Shown here: one piece after another, positions 7,827 to 14,792 of the stretch
Position numbering within the stretch: position 1 is the stretch's first letter
Layout: the number at the start of each line of letters is the position of its first letter
NCBI RefSeq assembly: GCF_002920635.1
Contig: NZ_PQSR01000065.1
Location: 1-45,157 of the forward strand
Source: Streptomyces sp. Ru72
GTDB taxonomy: Bacteria > Actinomycetota > Actinomycetes > Streptomycetales > Streptomycetaceae
Length of the DNA stretch: 45,157 nucleotides
Direction of reading: 5' to 3'
Position numbers and translations under genes: made by a program
Notes under the pieces: generated by a model
The model's database searches: none
What the model was told of the DNA's origin: nothing
The model's input: only the letters and a program-made list of their open reading frames with translations

Positions 7827-7876
7827 ACCCCCGCTGCCGGCCTACGGCCCCGTCCTCAAACGCCGGACGGGCTGAC
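7801..7876 (+). repeat. Streptomyces-type palindromic intergenic element, copy 1
   Basis: Contains a GGGGGCTGCGCCCCC palindrome, then CCCCGTCCTCAAACGCCGGACGGGCTGA. Read on the minus strand it is the familiar Streptomyces pattern of GTTTGAGGACGG followed by a GC-palindrome. The GTTTGAGG core recurs in the opposite orientation at 7912-7919. Confidence 0.65.
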
Positions 7877-7899
7877 TGATGCCGGCCGAGGTTGGAAGG

Positions 7900-7951
7900 A
7901 TCAGCCCCTCGCGTTTGAGGAGCGGGGGTCGGGGGACTGGCCCCCAAGAGG
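7900..7951 (-). repeat. Streptomyces-type palindromic intergenic element, copy 2 (inverted)
   Basis: Begins TCAGCCCCTCGCGTTTGAGG at 7901-7920, the inverted and diverged partner of 7850-7876, and continues into GGGGGTCGGGGGACTGGCCCCC. The two copies face each other across about 25 bases. Confidence 0.6.
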
Positions 7952-8050
7952 GTCTGGGGCGAAGCCCCAGAGGGGTACAGGAGACGCAGTCCCCGCGAGG
8001 AGTGCAGGGGCGGAGCCCCTGTCGCGGTTGAAGGGGCGTAGCCCAAGGGG
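7951..8050 (+). repeat. Tandem palindrome unit 1 (100 bases)
   Basis: Contains GGGGCGAAGCCCC, GAGACGCAGTCCCC, GGGGCGGAGCCCC and GGGGCGTAGCCC, each a short hairpin with a three-base loop of the form CGN-A. It aligns with 8051-8149 with a few mismatches and small gaps. Confidence 0.8.
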
Positions 8051-8149
8051 TGCAGGGGGCGAAGCCCCACAGGGGTGCAGGGGACGCAGTCCCCGCCGGG
8101 TGCCGGGGGCGGAGCCCCTGTCTCGGTTGAAGGGGCGTAGCCCCTGGGG
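8051..8149 (+). repeat. Tandem palindrome unit 2 (99 bases)
   Basis: Second copy of the preceding unit, with the same four mini-hairpins in the same order. The shared GTTGAAGGGGCGTAGCCC string near the right end is identical in both copies. Confidence 0.8.
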
Positions 8150-8185
8150 GTGGGACGGGTAAGGGCGGCGGGGGCGAAAAGCCTT
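8132..8185 (-). repeat. Right arm of long imperfect inverted repeat
   Basis: Reverse-complement partner of 7771-7826. It ends GGGGCGAAAAGCCTT, matching AAGGGTTTTCGCCCCC at the left edge. Confidence 0.75.
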
Positions 8186-8216
8186 CGTCGGGGTACCCGC
8201 AGGGCCATGAGCGCTG

Positions 8217-9728
8217 ATGTCGACCTCACCACCCAGCCCCCCCGGCCACCACCCCCTCCGCGACCGCCTCCTCGGCCTCGACTGCCGATTGTTCGAGTCC
8301 GTGGCCGCCCGCCACTGGCCCGGCGCCGACCCCCTGCTCCCCCGTCTGAGCCGGGCCGCCAACCACGGTGTGCTGTGGTTCGCCACCGCGGCCGCCCTCG
8401 CCGCCACCCGCAGCCCCCGGGCCCGCCGCGCGGCCGCCCGCGGTGTCGCCTCCCTCGCGCTCGCCTCCGCCACCATCAACACCCTCGGCAAGCGCTCGGT
8501 CCGCCGTACCCGTCCCGTCCTCGATCCGGTCCCCGCCGTGCGCCGGCTCAAGCGGCAGCCGATCACCACGTCCTTCCCCTCCGGCCACTCCGCCTCGGCC
8601 GCCGCCTTCGCCACCGGTGTCGCCCTGGAGTCGCGTGGCGTGGGTGCCGCCGTCGCGCCGCTCGCCGCCGCCGTCGCCGTCTCCCGCGTCTACACCGGCG
8701 TCCACTTCCCGAGCGACGTCCTCGCGGGCGCGGCCCTCGGTGTGGGCGCCGCCTACGCCGTACGGGGCCTCGTCCCGACCCGCGATCTGCGGCCGCCGTC
8801 CGACCGCCGGCCCTCCCTCGAGGCCGCCGCCTCGCCGCAGCCCCTCGCGCCCGCGCTCGGCGACGGCACCGGGCTGGTGGTCGTCGTGAACAAGGGTGCG
8901 GCGACCTGGGACCGAGTACAGGCGCTCAGGGACGCGCTCCCCGGCGCGGAGACCGTGGAGTGCGAACCGCCCGAGGTCCTGACCGAGTTGGAGAAGGCGG
9001 CCGCCCGCGCCCGGGTCCTCGGTGTGTGCGGCGGCGACGGCACGGTGAACACGGCGGCCGGCGTCGCCCTGCGCCACGGCCTCCCGCTCGCCGTGCTCCC
9101 CGGCGGCACCCTCAACCACTTCGCGCTGGACCTCGGCGTGGAGGACCCGCGTGACCTGGTGGGCGCCCTCACACGGGGCGACGCCGTCCGGGTCGACGTG
9201 GGCCGGTTCACCTCGGGTGAGACCCAGGGCTGCTTCCTCAACACCTGCAGCCTCGGCGTGTACCCGGAGCTGGTGCGCGAGCGGGAACGCTGGTCCCCGC
9301 GGATCGGTGGCTGGCCGGCCGGTGTGCTCGCCGCCTGGCGGGTCCTGCGCGCCGATCGCCACCCCCTGGCCGTACGTGTCGGCGAGCGCACTCACCCGCT
9401 GTGGCTGCTGTTCGCGGGCAACGGCACCTACCACCGCATGGGCCTGGTGCCCGGCCGTCGCTACGACCTGGCCGACGGGCTGCTCGACGTGCGGGTAGTG
9501 CACGGCGGGCGCCGGCCCGCCGCTCGACTGCTGGCGGCCGCGTTCGCGGGTCCGCTGTCGCGCTCACCGTTCCACGCTGCCCTACGGGTCCGGCGACTGC
9601 ACCTGGACGGAGTCGCCCCCGGCACCCTTCTCGCCTACGACGGAGAGGTCACCGCCGTCCAGGGCGAAGTGACGCTCGAGGCCCTTCCCGAGGCGCTGAC
9701 CGTCTACCGGCCGCTGCCCTCCGACTGA
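8217..9728 (+). CDS. PAP2 phosphatase fused to a diacylglycerol kinase-like domain
   Basis: A 503-residue two-domain lipid enzyme. Residues about 10-190 are a type-2 phosphatidic acid phosphatase with all three motifs: KRSVRRTRP, PSGHS and SRVYTGVHFPSD. Residues about 215-500 are a DgkB/sphingosine kinase-like domain with GGDGTVN and PGGTLNHFALDLG. One half removes phosphate from a lipid phosphate and the other adds phosphate to a lipid alcohol, so the fusion may recycle or exchange lipid head groups at the membrane. Known actinobacterial proteins share this fusion. Helices in the PAP2 half are short and Ala-rich. The start at 8217 is the first ATG in frame; its ribosome binding site is poor, so a later start is possible. 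Confidence 0.85.
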   Translation: MSTSPPSPPGHHPLRDRLLGLDCRLFESVAARHWPGADPLLPRLSRAANHGVLWFATAAALAATRSPRARRAAARGVASLALASATINTLGKRSVRRTRPVLDPVPAVRRLKRQPITTSFPSGHSASAAAFATGVALESRGVGAAVAPLAAAVAVSRVYTGVHFPSDVLAGAALGVGAAYAVRGLVPTRDLRPPSDRRPSLEAAASPQPLAPALGDGTGLVVVVNKGAATWDRVQALRDALPGAETVECEPPEVLTELEKAAARARVLGVCGGDGTVNTAAGVALRHGLPLAVLPGGTLNHFALDLGVEDPRDLVGALTRGDAVRVDVGRFTSGETQGCFLNTCSLGVYPELVRERERWSPRIGGWPAGVLAAWRVLRADRHPLAVRVGERTHPLWLLFAGNGTYHRMGLVPGRRYDLADGLLDVRVVHGGRRPAARLLAAAFAGPLSRSPFHAALRVRRLHLDGVAPGTLLAYDGEVTAVQGEVTLEALPEALTVYRPLPSD

Positions 9729-9800
9729 CGTCTGCGCCGCCGGTGTTCAGTGGCCTCCCGGCACCTGCCGCGGCGCGTCGCGACCACCTTTGTCCATATC

Positions 9801-9818
9801 ATGAGATGGCCGTCTCGT
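9801..9818. promoter_or_regulatory. TetR-like palindromic operator candidate
   Basis: An 18-base palindrome with two mismatched pairs, of the form A(T/C)GAGA(T/C)GGCC(G/A)TCTC(G/A)T. An overlapping palindrome, CCATaTCATGAgATGG, lies at 9794-9809. It sits about 80 bases before the methyltransferase gene. No TetR gene lies in the window. Confidence 0.35.
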
Positions 9819-9896
9819 AATTCGGTTCGATCGCCTACCGTGATGCGTACCGCCCGCGGCGACGCCCGCGGTCCGTACGAGGGGAAGAGGATCGTC

Positions 9897-10712
9897 ATGC
9901 CGAAGGAGACGGCCGTCTACACGCACGGCCACCACGAGTCCGTGCTGCGCTCGCACACCTGGCGGACCGCCGCCAACTCCGCGGCGTACCTCCTCGGATC
10001 GCTGAAGCCGCACATGAGGATCCTGGACATCGGCTGCGGGCCGGGCACCATCACCGCGGACCTGGCGGCCCTGGTTCCCGACGGTCATGTCACCGGCGTC
10101 GACCGCGCCCCGGAGATCCTGGACCAGGCCAGAGCGGCGGCCGACGTCCGCGGTGTCACCAATGTGGACTTCGCGGTCGCGGACGTGCACGCGCTGGACT
10201 ACCCGGACGACACGTTCTGCGTGGTCCACGCCCATCAGGTGCTGCAGCACGTGGGCGACCCGGTGCAGGCGCTGCGCGAGATGCACCGGGTCACCCGGCC
10301 GGGCGGCATCATCGCCGCGCGCGACGCCGACTTCGGGGCCATGACGTGGTATCCGGCGTCCCAGGGCCTGGACGGCTGGCTGGACCTGTACGAGCGGGTC
10401 GCCCGCGCCAACGGGGGCGAGCCCGACGCGGGGCGGCGCCTGAAGTCCTGGGCGCTGCGGGCGGGCATCAAGGACGTCACCGCCACCTCCGGCACCTGGA
10501 CCTTCGCCACCGCCGAGGAGCGGGCCTGGTGGAGCGGGCTGTGGGCGGACCGCACGCTCGCCTCCGCTTACGCCGACCGGGCGACCGAAGGCGGCCATGC
10601 GACCGCGGAAGACCTGAGGGCCGTTTCGGCGGCCTGGCGGGAATGGGGCCGGCATGAGGACGGATGGTTCTCGGTGCTGCACGGAGAAATTCTCTGCCGA
10701 AAAGAGGCCTGA
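9897..10712 (+). CDS. Class I SAM-dependent methyltransferase (UbiE-like)
   Basis: A 271-residue cytoplasmic enzyme. The SAM-binding motif I LDIGCGPGTITADLA sits near residues 43-57. Motif II (HVTGVDRAPEILDQAR) and the acidic VADVHALDYPDD follow, then RPGGIIAARDADF. The layout is that of UbiE/COQ5-type C- or O-methyltransferases, but the substrate cannot be told. The start at 9897 is set by an A/G-rich ribosome binding site (GAGGGGAAGAGG) upstream; the longer reading to 9750 begins before the operator-like palindrome and is not credible. The small hydrophobic gene follows 41 bases later. Confidence 0.85.
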   Translation: MPKETAVYTHGHHESVLRSHTWRTAANSAAYLLGSLKPHMRILDIGCGPGTITADLAALVPDGHVTGVDRAPEILDQARAAADVRGVTNVDFAVADVHALDYPDDTFCVVHAHQVLQHVGDPVQALREMHRVTRPGGIIAARDADFGAMTWYPASQGLDGWLDLYERVARANGGEPDAGRRLKSWALRAGIKDVTATSGTWTFATAEERAWWSGLWADRTLASAYADRATEGGHATAEDLRAVSAAWREWGRHEDGWFSVLHGEILCRKEA

Positions 10713-10753
10713 TTCCCACTGTTCGGGAAACTTGAATGGCAGGAGGTGTGACT

Positions 10754-10924
10754 ATGGTTCCGATCCTGCTCGTTCTTCTTCTGGCCGTGATTCTCTTCGG
10801 CGCCGGATTCGCCGTGAAGGCACTGTGGTGGATCGCCCTGGCAGTACTGGTCGTCTGGCTCGTGGGCTTCCTGGCCCGCGGCACTACAGCGGCCGGCGGA
10901 CGGGGCCGTTGGTATCGCTGGTGA
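10754..10924 (+). CDS. Small hydrophobic membrane protein
   Basis: A 56-residue protein with two adjoining hydrophobic stretches, about 2-22 and 24-46 (MVPILLVLLLAVILFGAGF and WWIALAVLVVWLVGFLA), then a short Gly/Arg tail ending RWYRW. Proteins of this shape are common in Streptomyces and are annotated simply as hydrophobic protein (Lmo0937/DUF5670-like). The ATG at 10754 is chosen because AGGAGG lies exactly 7 bases upstream; the ATG at 10736 precedes that site. A strong terminator follows at once. Confidence 0.8.
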   Translation: MVPILLVLLLAVILFGAGFAVKALWWIALAVLVVWLVGFLARGTTAAGGRGRWYRW

Positions 10925-10929
10925 ATCGC

Positions 10930-10959
10930 GGTGCCCGGGCGGTGATCCGCCCGGGCACC
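10930..10959. terminator. Bidirectional terminator
   Basis: Perfect 13-bp stem (10930-10942 with 10947-10959) and TGAT loop, between the convergent hydrophobic-protein gene and gvpK. Confidence 0.9.
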
Positions 10960-10982
10960 TGATTCCCGTGATCCTTCGGCGA

Positions 10983-11267
10983 TCACTCCCGGGGAAGCAA
11001 CGATCCAAGCGGCCCGAGGTCCAGATTGAGGTCCTCGGGCCGCAGTCCGTAGCGCTCCCGCAGCTGGGCCATCCGGTCCTCGAGCAGCATCAGGGTGAGC
11101 CCGATGCGCTCCTCCTGGTCCTCGGTGAGCTCGCCGGTGTCGAACCTGCGCAGCGCCTGTCGCTCCATGAGCTGGCGCAGCAGCTCGACCACGGTCAGCA
11201 CGAGCTTGACCAGGTCACGCTCCACGGTGTCGGGTTCCAGGTCGAGTCGGTTGCGTCCGTCGCCCAT
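10983..11267 (-). CDS. gvpK: Gas vesicle protein GvpK
   Basis: A 94-residue helical protein with the GvpK pattern: RLDLEPDTVERDLVKLVLTV, ELLRQLMERQALRR and the closing RYGLRPEDLNLDLGPLG. GvpK is a minor protein needed for gas vesicle formation in halophilic archaea and cyanobacteria, and its exact role is open. It is the last gene of the cluster and starts one base after the gvpS stop. The terminator at 10930-10959 lies downstream. Confidence 0.92.
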   Translation of the reverse strand: MGDGRNRLDLEPDTVERDLVKLVLTVVELLRQLMERQALRRFDTGELTEDQEERIGLTLMLLEDRMAQLRERYGLRPEDLNLDLGPLGSLLPRE

Positions 11268-11268
11268 G

Positions 11269-11463
11269 TCACCGCTCCTCCGGCCAGGGGGCCGGCACCT
11301 GGGCGCCGACCGAGCTGATCAGCGCGTTGAGGTCGATACGGACGAGGTCGACGTCCGCGATGCGCAGGGTGAGGTCACCGGTGATGACCACACCCCCGGC
11401 CAGCAGCCGGTCGAGCAGGTCCACCAGGGCGACCTGACGGTGCTGAAGTCCGCCGGCGGTCAC
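11269..11463 (-). CDS. gvpS: Gas vesicle protein GvpS (GvpA/GvpJ family)
   Basis: A 64-residue GvpA-like protein. The conserved core is ALVDLLDRLLAGGVVITGDL followed by TLRIADVDLVRIDLNALISS, the same amphipathic beta-hairpin pattern as GvpA (compare LVIDAFVRVSLVGIEILKID). It lacks the long C-terminal tails of GvpA and GvpJ in this cluster. Members of this group are minor shell or nucleation components. The start GTG at 11463 overlaps the gvpL stop by 4 bases (GTGA). The longer upstream frame lies inside gvpL and is a shadow. Confidence 0.85.
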   Translation of the reverse strand: MTAGGLQHRQVALVDLLDRLLAGGVVITGDLTLRIADVDLVRIDLNALISSVGAQVPAPWPEER

Positions 11464-12290
11464 TGCCCCTCCCGCCCTTCGACGCCGCTGAACGAGTACG
11501 CCGCCCAGGGGCCGGTCAGTTCGACCCGCACCCCGGCAATTCCGCTTTTCTCCTGCTCCACTCTTGTCACGAACGCCTCGGACGCGGAACGCGGCACAAG
11601 ATAGGCCGCGTTGAGTACATTGCGACCGGAAGAACCCGAGAGTGCGGGATTCTGCGGGGCGTGCAGCCGGAATTCCTCGGCGCAATCGGAAAGATTCTCG
11701 TGCAGTCGGCGCGCGAACCTCTCGGTGTTCTCCCGCATTTCCTCGTGGGCCTGCCGGCGCACACGGCGCTGACGCAGGTAGTCGCGGCCGGAGACCGGTT
11801 TCCGCGGCGACTGGGACCCTTGGCCTTCCCCTTCCGCCCCTCCCGGACTTTCCGTTCCTTGCGTCCGACTCCGCGTCTGTCCTTGCGTCTGTTCCGTCTC
11901 TGCGTACACCTTGACGCCCCATTCGACACGGCCGTCCAGACGGTCGAGGGCGCGGTGGAAGTCGTCCGCGCGCTCCTGGAGCATCGCGCGTACGCCGCTG
12001 TCGTCCCGGAACACGGTGGCGAGCCGCAGCGGCAGGGGCGTGGTGACGGCGGTGAGCGCGTCCACGACGCCCTGGTGGGCGCGGGCGGTGGCGGCCAGCC
12101 AGTCCAGGTCCTCCAGATGGGCGCGCAGCGCCTCCTCGGCGAAGTCCCGCTCCGGGACCGTGCTGACGACGGCGACCAGGCCGTCGTGTGCCAGCTGCCT
12201 GGGCGGCACGCCCGCGACGCCCGCCGGGCCGTCCTCGAGCGCCGCGTGAAAGGGGCGGCAGACGGCGTACACATACCGCAGTCCGTTCAC
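11460..12290 (-). CDS. gvpL: Gas vesicle protein GvpL (GvpL/GvpF family)
   Basis: A 276-residue GvpL/F protein. The N-terminal domain begins LRYVYAVCRPFHAALEDG and includes LPLRLATVFRDD; the C-terminal part ends NAAYLVPR..., LTGPWAAYSFSG. These match the gvpF product of this cluster (YVYGIAAADH, LPMRFGSLAPDD, GPLPPYSFV). GvpF/L proteins are accessory proteins that bind GvpA during assembly. The two domains are joined by a low-complexity Gln/Thr/Ser/Gly-rich linker (about 134-168), whose DNA (about 11790-11900) is pyrimidine-rich with short direct repeats. The GTG start overlaps the gvpJ stop by 4 bases. Confidence 0.9.
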   Translation of the reverse strand: MNGLRYVYAVCRPFHAALEDGPAGVAGVPPRQLAHDGLVAVVSTVPERDFAEEALRAHLEDLDWLAATARAHQGVVDALTAVTTPLPLRLATVFRDDSGVRAMLQERADDFHRALDRLDGRVEWGVKVYAETEQTQGQTRSRTQGTESPGGAEGEGQGSQSPRKPVSGRDYLRQRRVRRQAHEEMRENTERFARRLHENLSDCAEEFRLHAPQNPALSGSSGRNVLNAAYLVPRSASEAFVTRVEQEKSGIAGVRVELTGPWAAYSFSGVEGREGQ

Positions 12291-12613
12291 GGTGCCTCCT
12301 TCTCGCCGCGCGCGCCTTCCAGTTCGGCCAGCCGGTCGCGCAGTTCGGCGTTCTCCCGGGCCAGTTCGTTGTTGCGGGCGCGGGACGAGAGCGCCGGGTC
12401 CGTCTCCCACCAGTCGATCCCCATCTCCTTCGCCCGGTCGACGGAGGCGACGACGAGGCGGAGCTTGATGGTGAGCAGTTCGATGTCGAGCAGGTTGATC
12501 CGGATGTCGCCGGCGATCACCACGCCCTTGTCGAGGACGCGTTCGAGGATGTCGGCGAGATTGGCTCCGCCGCCCTGCCCGTAGGGGTCGGGCAGTCGTC
12601 CTGGAGTGGTCAT
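12287..12613 (-). CDS. gvpJ: Gas vesicle protein GvpJ
   Basis: A 108-residue GvpA-family protein. Residues about 17-65 carry the GvpA core LADILERVLDKGVVIAGDI then RINLLDIELLTIKLRLVVAS. A predicted coiled-coil tail (about 78-104, NNELARENAELRDRLAELEG) follows. GvpJ is a minor structural or nucleating component. The start ATG overlaps the upstream stop in an ATGA, and the downstream GTG of gvpL overlaps this stop, so translation is coupled on both sides. Confidence 0.9.
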   Translation of the reverse strand: MTTPGRLPDPYGQGGGANLADILERVLDKGVVIAGDIRINLLDIELLTIKLRLVVASVDRAKEMGIDWWETDPALSSRARNNELARENAELRDRLAELEGARGEKEAP

Positions 12614-12966
12614 GGGCCGCTCCCCTCCTCGAGTTCCCGGGGCTCGGGCCCGGCCGCGGCGAGCGACCGGGCCCGGTTCCGGGTGACATGGCGGCCCAGG
12701 GCGAGCGCGACCCGCCTGAGCGCGGGACTGTCGCCCTCGGCGATGTCGTTGAGCCTGACGCTGAGCGCGCCGAGCCGGCGCCCGAGGGCGGCGAGCAGGG
12801 GCTGGGCGCGCGTGAGCAGATAGGCCCGCACCTCCTGCTCGAGGCGCTCGACGGCCGGGTCGCGGCCGGCCGTCGTCGCCCGGGTCGTCTCCAGGGTCTT
12901 CGTCCTGCCCCTGCGCCCCAGGGCGTAGGCGATCCCCAGGGCGAGGCCGAGTTCCAGTCGGTTCAT
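12610..12966 (-). CDS. Gas vesicle cluster protein, GvpY-like
   Basis: A 118-residue basic, mainly helical protein starting MNRLELGLALGIAYALGRR, a short hydrophobic segment followed by Arg/Lys. A helix-rich body (about 38-100) has repeated Leu/Arg spacing. Its position between gvpG and gvpJ is that of gvpY/gvpZ in the S. coelicolor cluster as I recall it; I do not recognise the sequence independently. The N-terminal segment could anchor it to a membrane or to the vesicle surface. It overlaps both neighbours by ATGA. Only one gene is here where two are expected. Confidence 0.65.
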   Translation of the reverse strand: MNRLELGLALGIAYALGRRGRTKTLETTRATTAGRDPAVERLEQEVRAYLLTRAQPLLAALGRRLGALSVRLNDIAEGDSPALRRVALALGRHVTRNRARSLAAAGPEPRELEEGSGP

Positions 12967-13226
12967 CGTGTCGTCCCGTCGGCTGTTCCAGGGCCGCGGC
13001 CCAGACCGGTCTCCAGCCGGTCCAGGAGCGCGTCCTCCAGCCGGTCGAACTCCTCCTCGTCGATCTCCCCCGCGTCCAGCCTCTCCTCCAGCCGTGCGAG
13101 TTCGGCGCGTACGGCCGCGGGGTCGTAGTACTGCCGCTCGGCCTCGGCGAGCACCTGTCTCACCGCCCAGAGGCTGCCGCGCACCGGGGCGAACGGCAGC
13201 ATCAGCACCTCACCGATCAGGCCCAT
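12963..13226 (-). CDS. gvpG: Gas vesicle protein GvpG
   Basis: An 87-residue GvpG-type protein. It begins MGLIGEVLMLPFAPVRGSLW, the usual GvpG opening, and continues as a charged helix with AVRAELARLEERLDAGEIDE and EFDRLEDALLDRLE. GvpG is a small accessory assembly protein. The ATG at 13226 starts 4 bases after the gvpF stop; the frame extending to 13388 lies within gvpF and is a shadow. The stop overlaps the next ATG. Confidence 0.9.
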   Translation of the reverse strand: MGLIGEVLMLPFAPVRGSLWAVRQVLAEAERQYYDPAAVRAELARLEERLDAGEIDEEEFDRLEDALLDRLETGLGRGPGTADGTTR

Positions 13227-13230
13227 GCGC

Positions 13231-13995
13231 TCACCCCTGGGCGGCGGCCGTCTGGCTGCCCGCGGGCTCGGACGGCCCCGGCTCGACGAAGCTGTACGGC
13301 GGCAGCGGCCCGTTGACGCGCACGTCGAGGTGGGGGTGTGCCTTGCGGAGCTGTTCGACGGCGGCCAGGAACGTGTCGGCCGTGTCACGCGCCACCAGGA
13401 AGGAGACGTTGGCGAGCCAGCCGGTGGACTCGGGGCCCACGCTGACGGCCTCGGCGGCCGGCTCCAGGGCGCGCTGGAGCTCCCTGGCGTCCTCGGCCTC
13501 GTGGCTCTGCACCGCCGCCGCCACCATCTCGCCGAGCTTGAGCTTCTCCTCGTAACTTCCGCCGCCCGACTTGCGGTTGGCCTCCGCCAGGGAGCGCACC
13601 TCGGGGTTCTCGGCCATCACTCGGTGCAGGACGGCCTCCTCGTCGTGGCTGGCCTTGATGTTGTACTCGACCTTGCCGTCGAGGGTGCCGAGCCGCTCCC
13701 GGTAGTGGTCGGCGCGCTCTTCGAGGACGCCGGTGACGGCGTCGTCGTCCGGTGCGAGGCTGCCGAACCGCATGGGCAGGATCGGGCCGCCGGCGGCCGC
13801 CTCGCTCAGTACGTTCTGGTGGGCGAGCAGGTCACGGCGCTTGGGACGCAGCCCTTCGGGGGCGTCACTGACGATCGCCGCCAGCTCGCCCCGCTTCAGG
13901 ACGCGCACCGTCCGGGCCGGGTCGCCGACGCCGCCCATGCCGTCCGGGAGCGAGGGGTGGTCGGCCGCGGCGATGCCGTAGACGTACGTGCTCAC
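13231..13995 (-). CDS. gvpF: Gas vesicle protein GvpF (GvpL/GvpF family)
   Basis: A 254-residue GvpF/L protein opening STYVYGIAAADHPSLP, with LPMRFGSLAPDDDAVTGVL in the middle and the closing LDVRVNGPLPPYSFVEPG. It lacks the long linker seen in the gvpL product. GvpF is thought to bind GvpA and seed or chaperone shell assembly. The GTG start at 13995 overlaps the gvpA stop by 4 bases (GTGA), which would tie its expression to that of the main shell protein. Confidence 0.92.
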   Translation of the reverse strand: MSTYVYGIAAADHPSLPDGMGGVGDPARTVRVLKRGELAAIVSDAPEGLRPKRRDLLAHQNVLSEAAAGGPILPMRFGSLAPDDDAVTGVLEERADHYRERLGTLDGKVEYNIKASHDEEAVLHRVMAENPEVRSLAEANRKSGGGSYEEKLKLGEMVAAAVQSHEAEDARELQRALEPAAEAVSVGPESTGWLANVSFLVARDTADTFLAAVEQLRKAHPHLDVRVNGPLPPYSFVEPGPSEPAGSQTAAAQG

Positions 13996-14414
13996 TCCTG
14001 TTCCTCCTTCCCGCGCGACGCCGTCGACTTACGGGTGCGCCGGCTCGGCTCGGTCTGAGCCTCCTCGCGGGCCTGCCGGAAGGCGTCGGAGATGGTCTCG
14101 GCGGCGCCGGACAGCGCGCCCTTGGACTTGCCGCGCGCGCCGGACTCCGTCATCTCCCCGACCAGGTCGGGCAGTCCGGGGTTCTTGCGCGGGCCCGCCT
14201 CCAGGTCGAGCCGGTTGCACGCCTCGGCGAAGCGCAGATACGTGTCGACGCTGGCGACGACGACCCGTACGTCGATCTTCAGGATCTCGATGCCGACGAG
14301 GGAGACGCGCACGAACGCGTCGATGACGAGCCCTCGGTCGAGGACGAGTTCCAGGACGTCGTACAGGCCGCTGGAGCCGCCTGAAGAAGTTTGCTGTGCC
14401 GGGACAACGGTCAT
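13992..14414 (-). CDS. gvpA: Major gas vesicle shell protein GvpA
   Basis: A 140-residue GvpA. The core (about 15-70) has LYDVLELVLDRGLVIDAFVR then VSLVGIEILKIDVRVVVASV. A long charged C-terminal tail (about 90-140, Lys/Arg/Glu-rich) follows, typical of Streptomyces GvpA and absent from the roughly 70-residue cyanobacterial form. Monomers assemble into the ribbed protein wall of the vesicle. GGAGGG lies about 9 bases before the ATG. The stop overlaps the gvpF start, an arrangement that makes equal rather than excess synthesis of the shell protein likely unless translation differs. Confidence 0.93.
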   Translation of the reverse strand: MTVVPAQQTSSGGSSGLYDVLELVLDRGLVIDAFVRVSLVGIEILKIDVRVVVASVDTYLRFAEACNRLDLEAGPRKNPGLPDLVGEMTESGARGKSKGALSGAAETISDAFRQAREEAQTEPSRRTRKSTASRGKEEQE

Positions 14415-14456
14415 GCCGACCGGCCCTCCTTGTCTGTGTGTCAGTGCGTGCGGCGG

Positions 14457-14792
14457 CTAACTGCCGCCGCCCCTGCGTGGGTCGGCCCTCCCGCGTTCGT
14501 AACGGCGAACGCGCCGGTACCCGGTGAGCTCGCCGTCGGTGGAGACGTCCACCTGGTAGCTCGCGAGCAGACTCATGGTGTCGGGGACCCGGGCGAGTTC
14601 CAGGACCTCGATCTCGAGCGTCCAGCCGTCCTCGGTGGGTTCGAAGGACGACACGGACTCGGCGGCCAGTCCGGTGAGCTCCGTGAACTGGGCGCGCGCA
14701 TGGCGCAGCACCTCCATGGGGCTCGGCCGGCCGTCCGCCCGGTCGCTGTTCTCGGGAGAGTTGCGTGAATGTGTACGTGATGTGTTCGACAT
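14457..14792 (-). CDS. gvpO: Gas vesicle protein GvpO
   Basis: A 111-residue protein with a polar N-terminal 30 residues, then the GvpO body: MEVLRHARAQFTELTGLAAE, DGWTLEIEVLELARVPDTMS and LLASYQVDVSTDGELTGYRR. GvpO is conserved in gas vesicle clusters; a role in regulation or assembly is described for archaea. The ATG at 14792 is preceded by GGAGGTGG; upstream in-frame codons lie in non-coding sequence. The ribosome binding site falls within a hairpin (14793-14816). It is the first gvp gene, 73 bases after the LigD-type gene and 42 bases before gvpA. Confidence 0.9.
   Translation of the reverse strand: MSNTSRTHSRNSPENSDRADGRPSPMEVLRHARAQFTELTGLAAESVSSFEPTEDGWTLEIEVLELARVPDTMSLLASYQVDVSTDGELTGYRRVRRYERGRADPRRGGGS

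Larger units (their letters stand above)
7744..8216. other. Intergenic region filled by palindromic repeats
   Basis: This 473-base divergent gap between the ABC-F gene and the PAP2-kinase fusion is almost wholly repeat sequence (separate entries for 7771-8185). Open frames here translate into repeated Pro/Arg/Gly strings and are not genes. GGGTAC at 8191-8196 could be a stress-type -10 for the right-hand gene, but no matching -35 is seen. Confidence 0.7.

Noticed and set aside
7951..8149. CRISPR-like array
   Set aside because: Two adjacent 100-base units with internal palindromes and no unique spacers, no cas genes. It is a tandem repeat, not CRISPR.
7743..8162. Open frame with repeated GAEPLSRLKGRSP strings
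   Set aside because: The repeats come from the intergenic palindromic DNA units. Frames on both strands show such repeats, and there is no start signal or conserved family.
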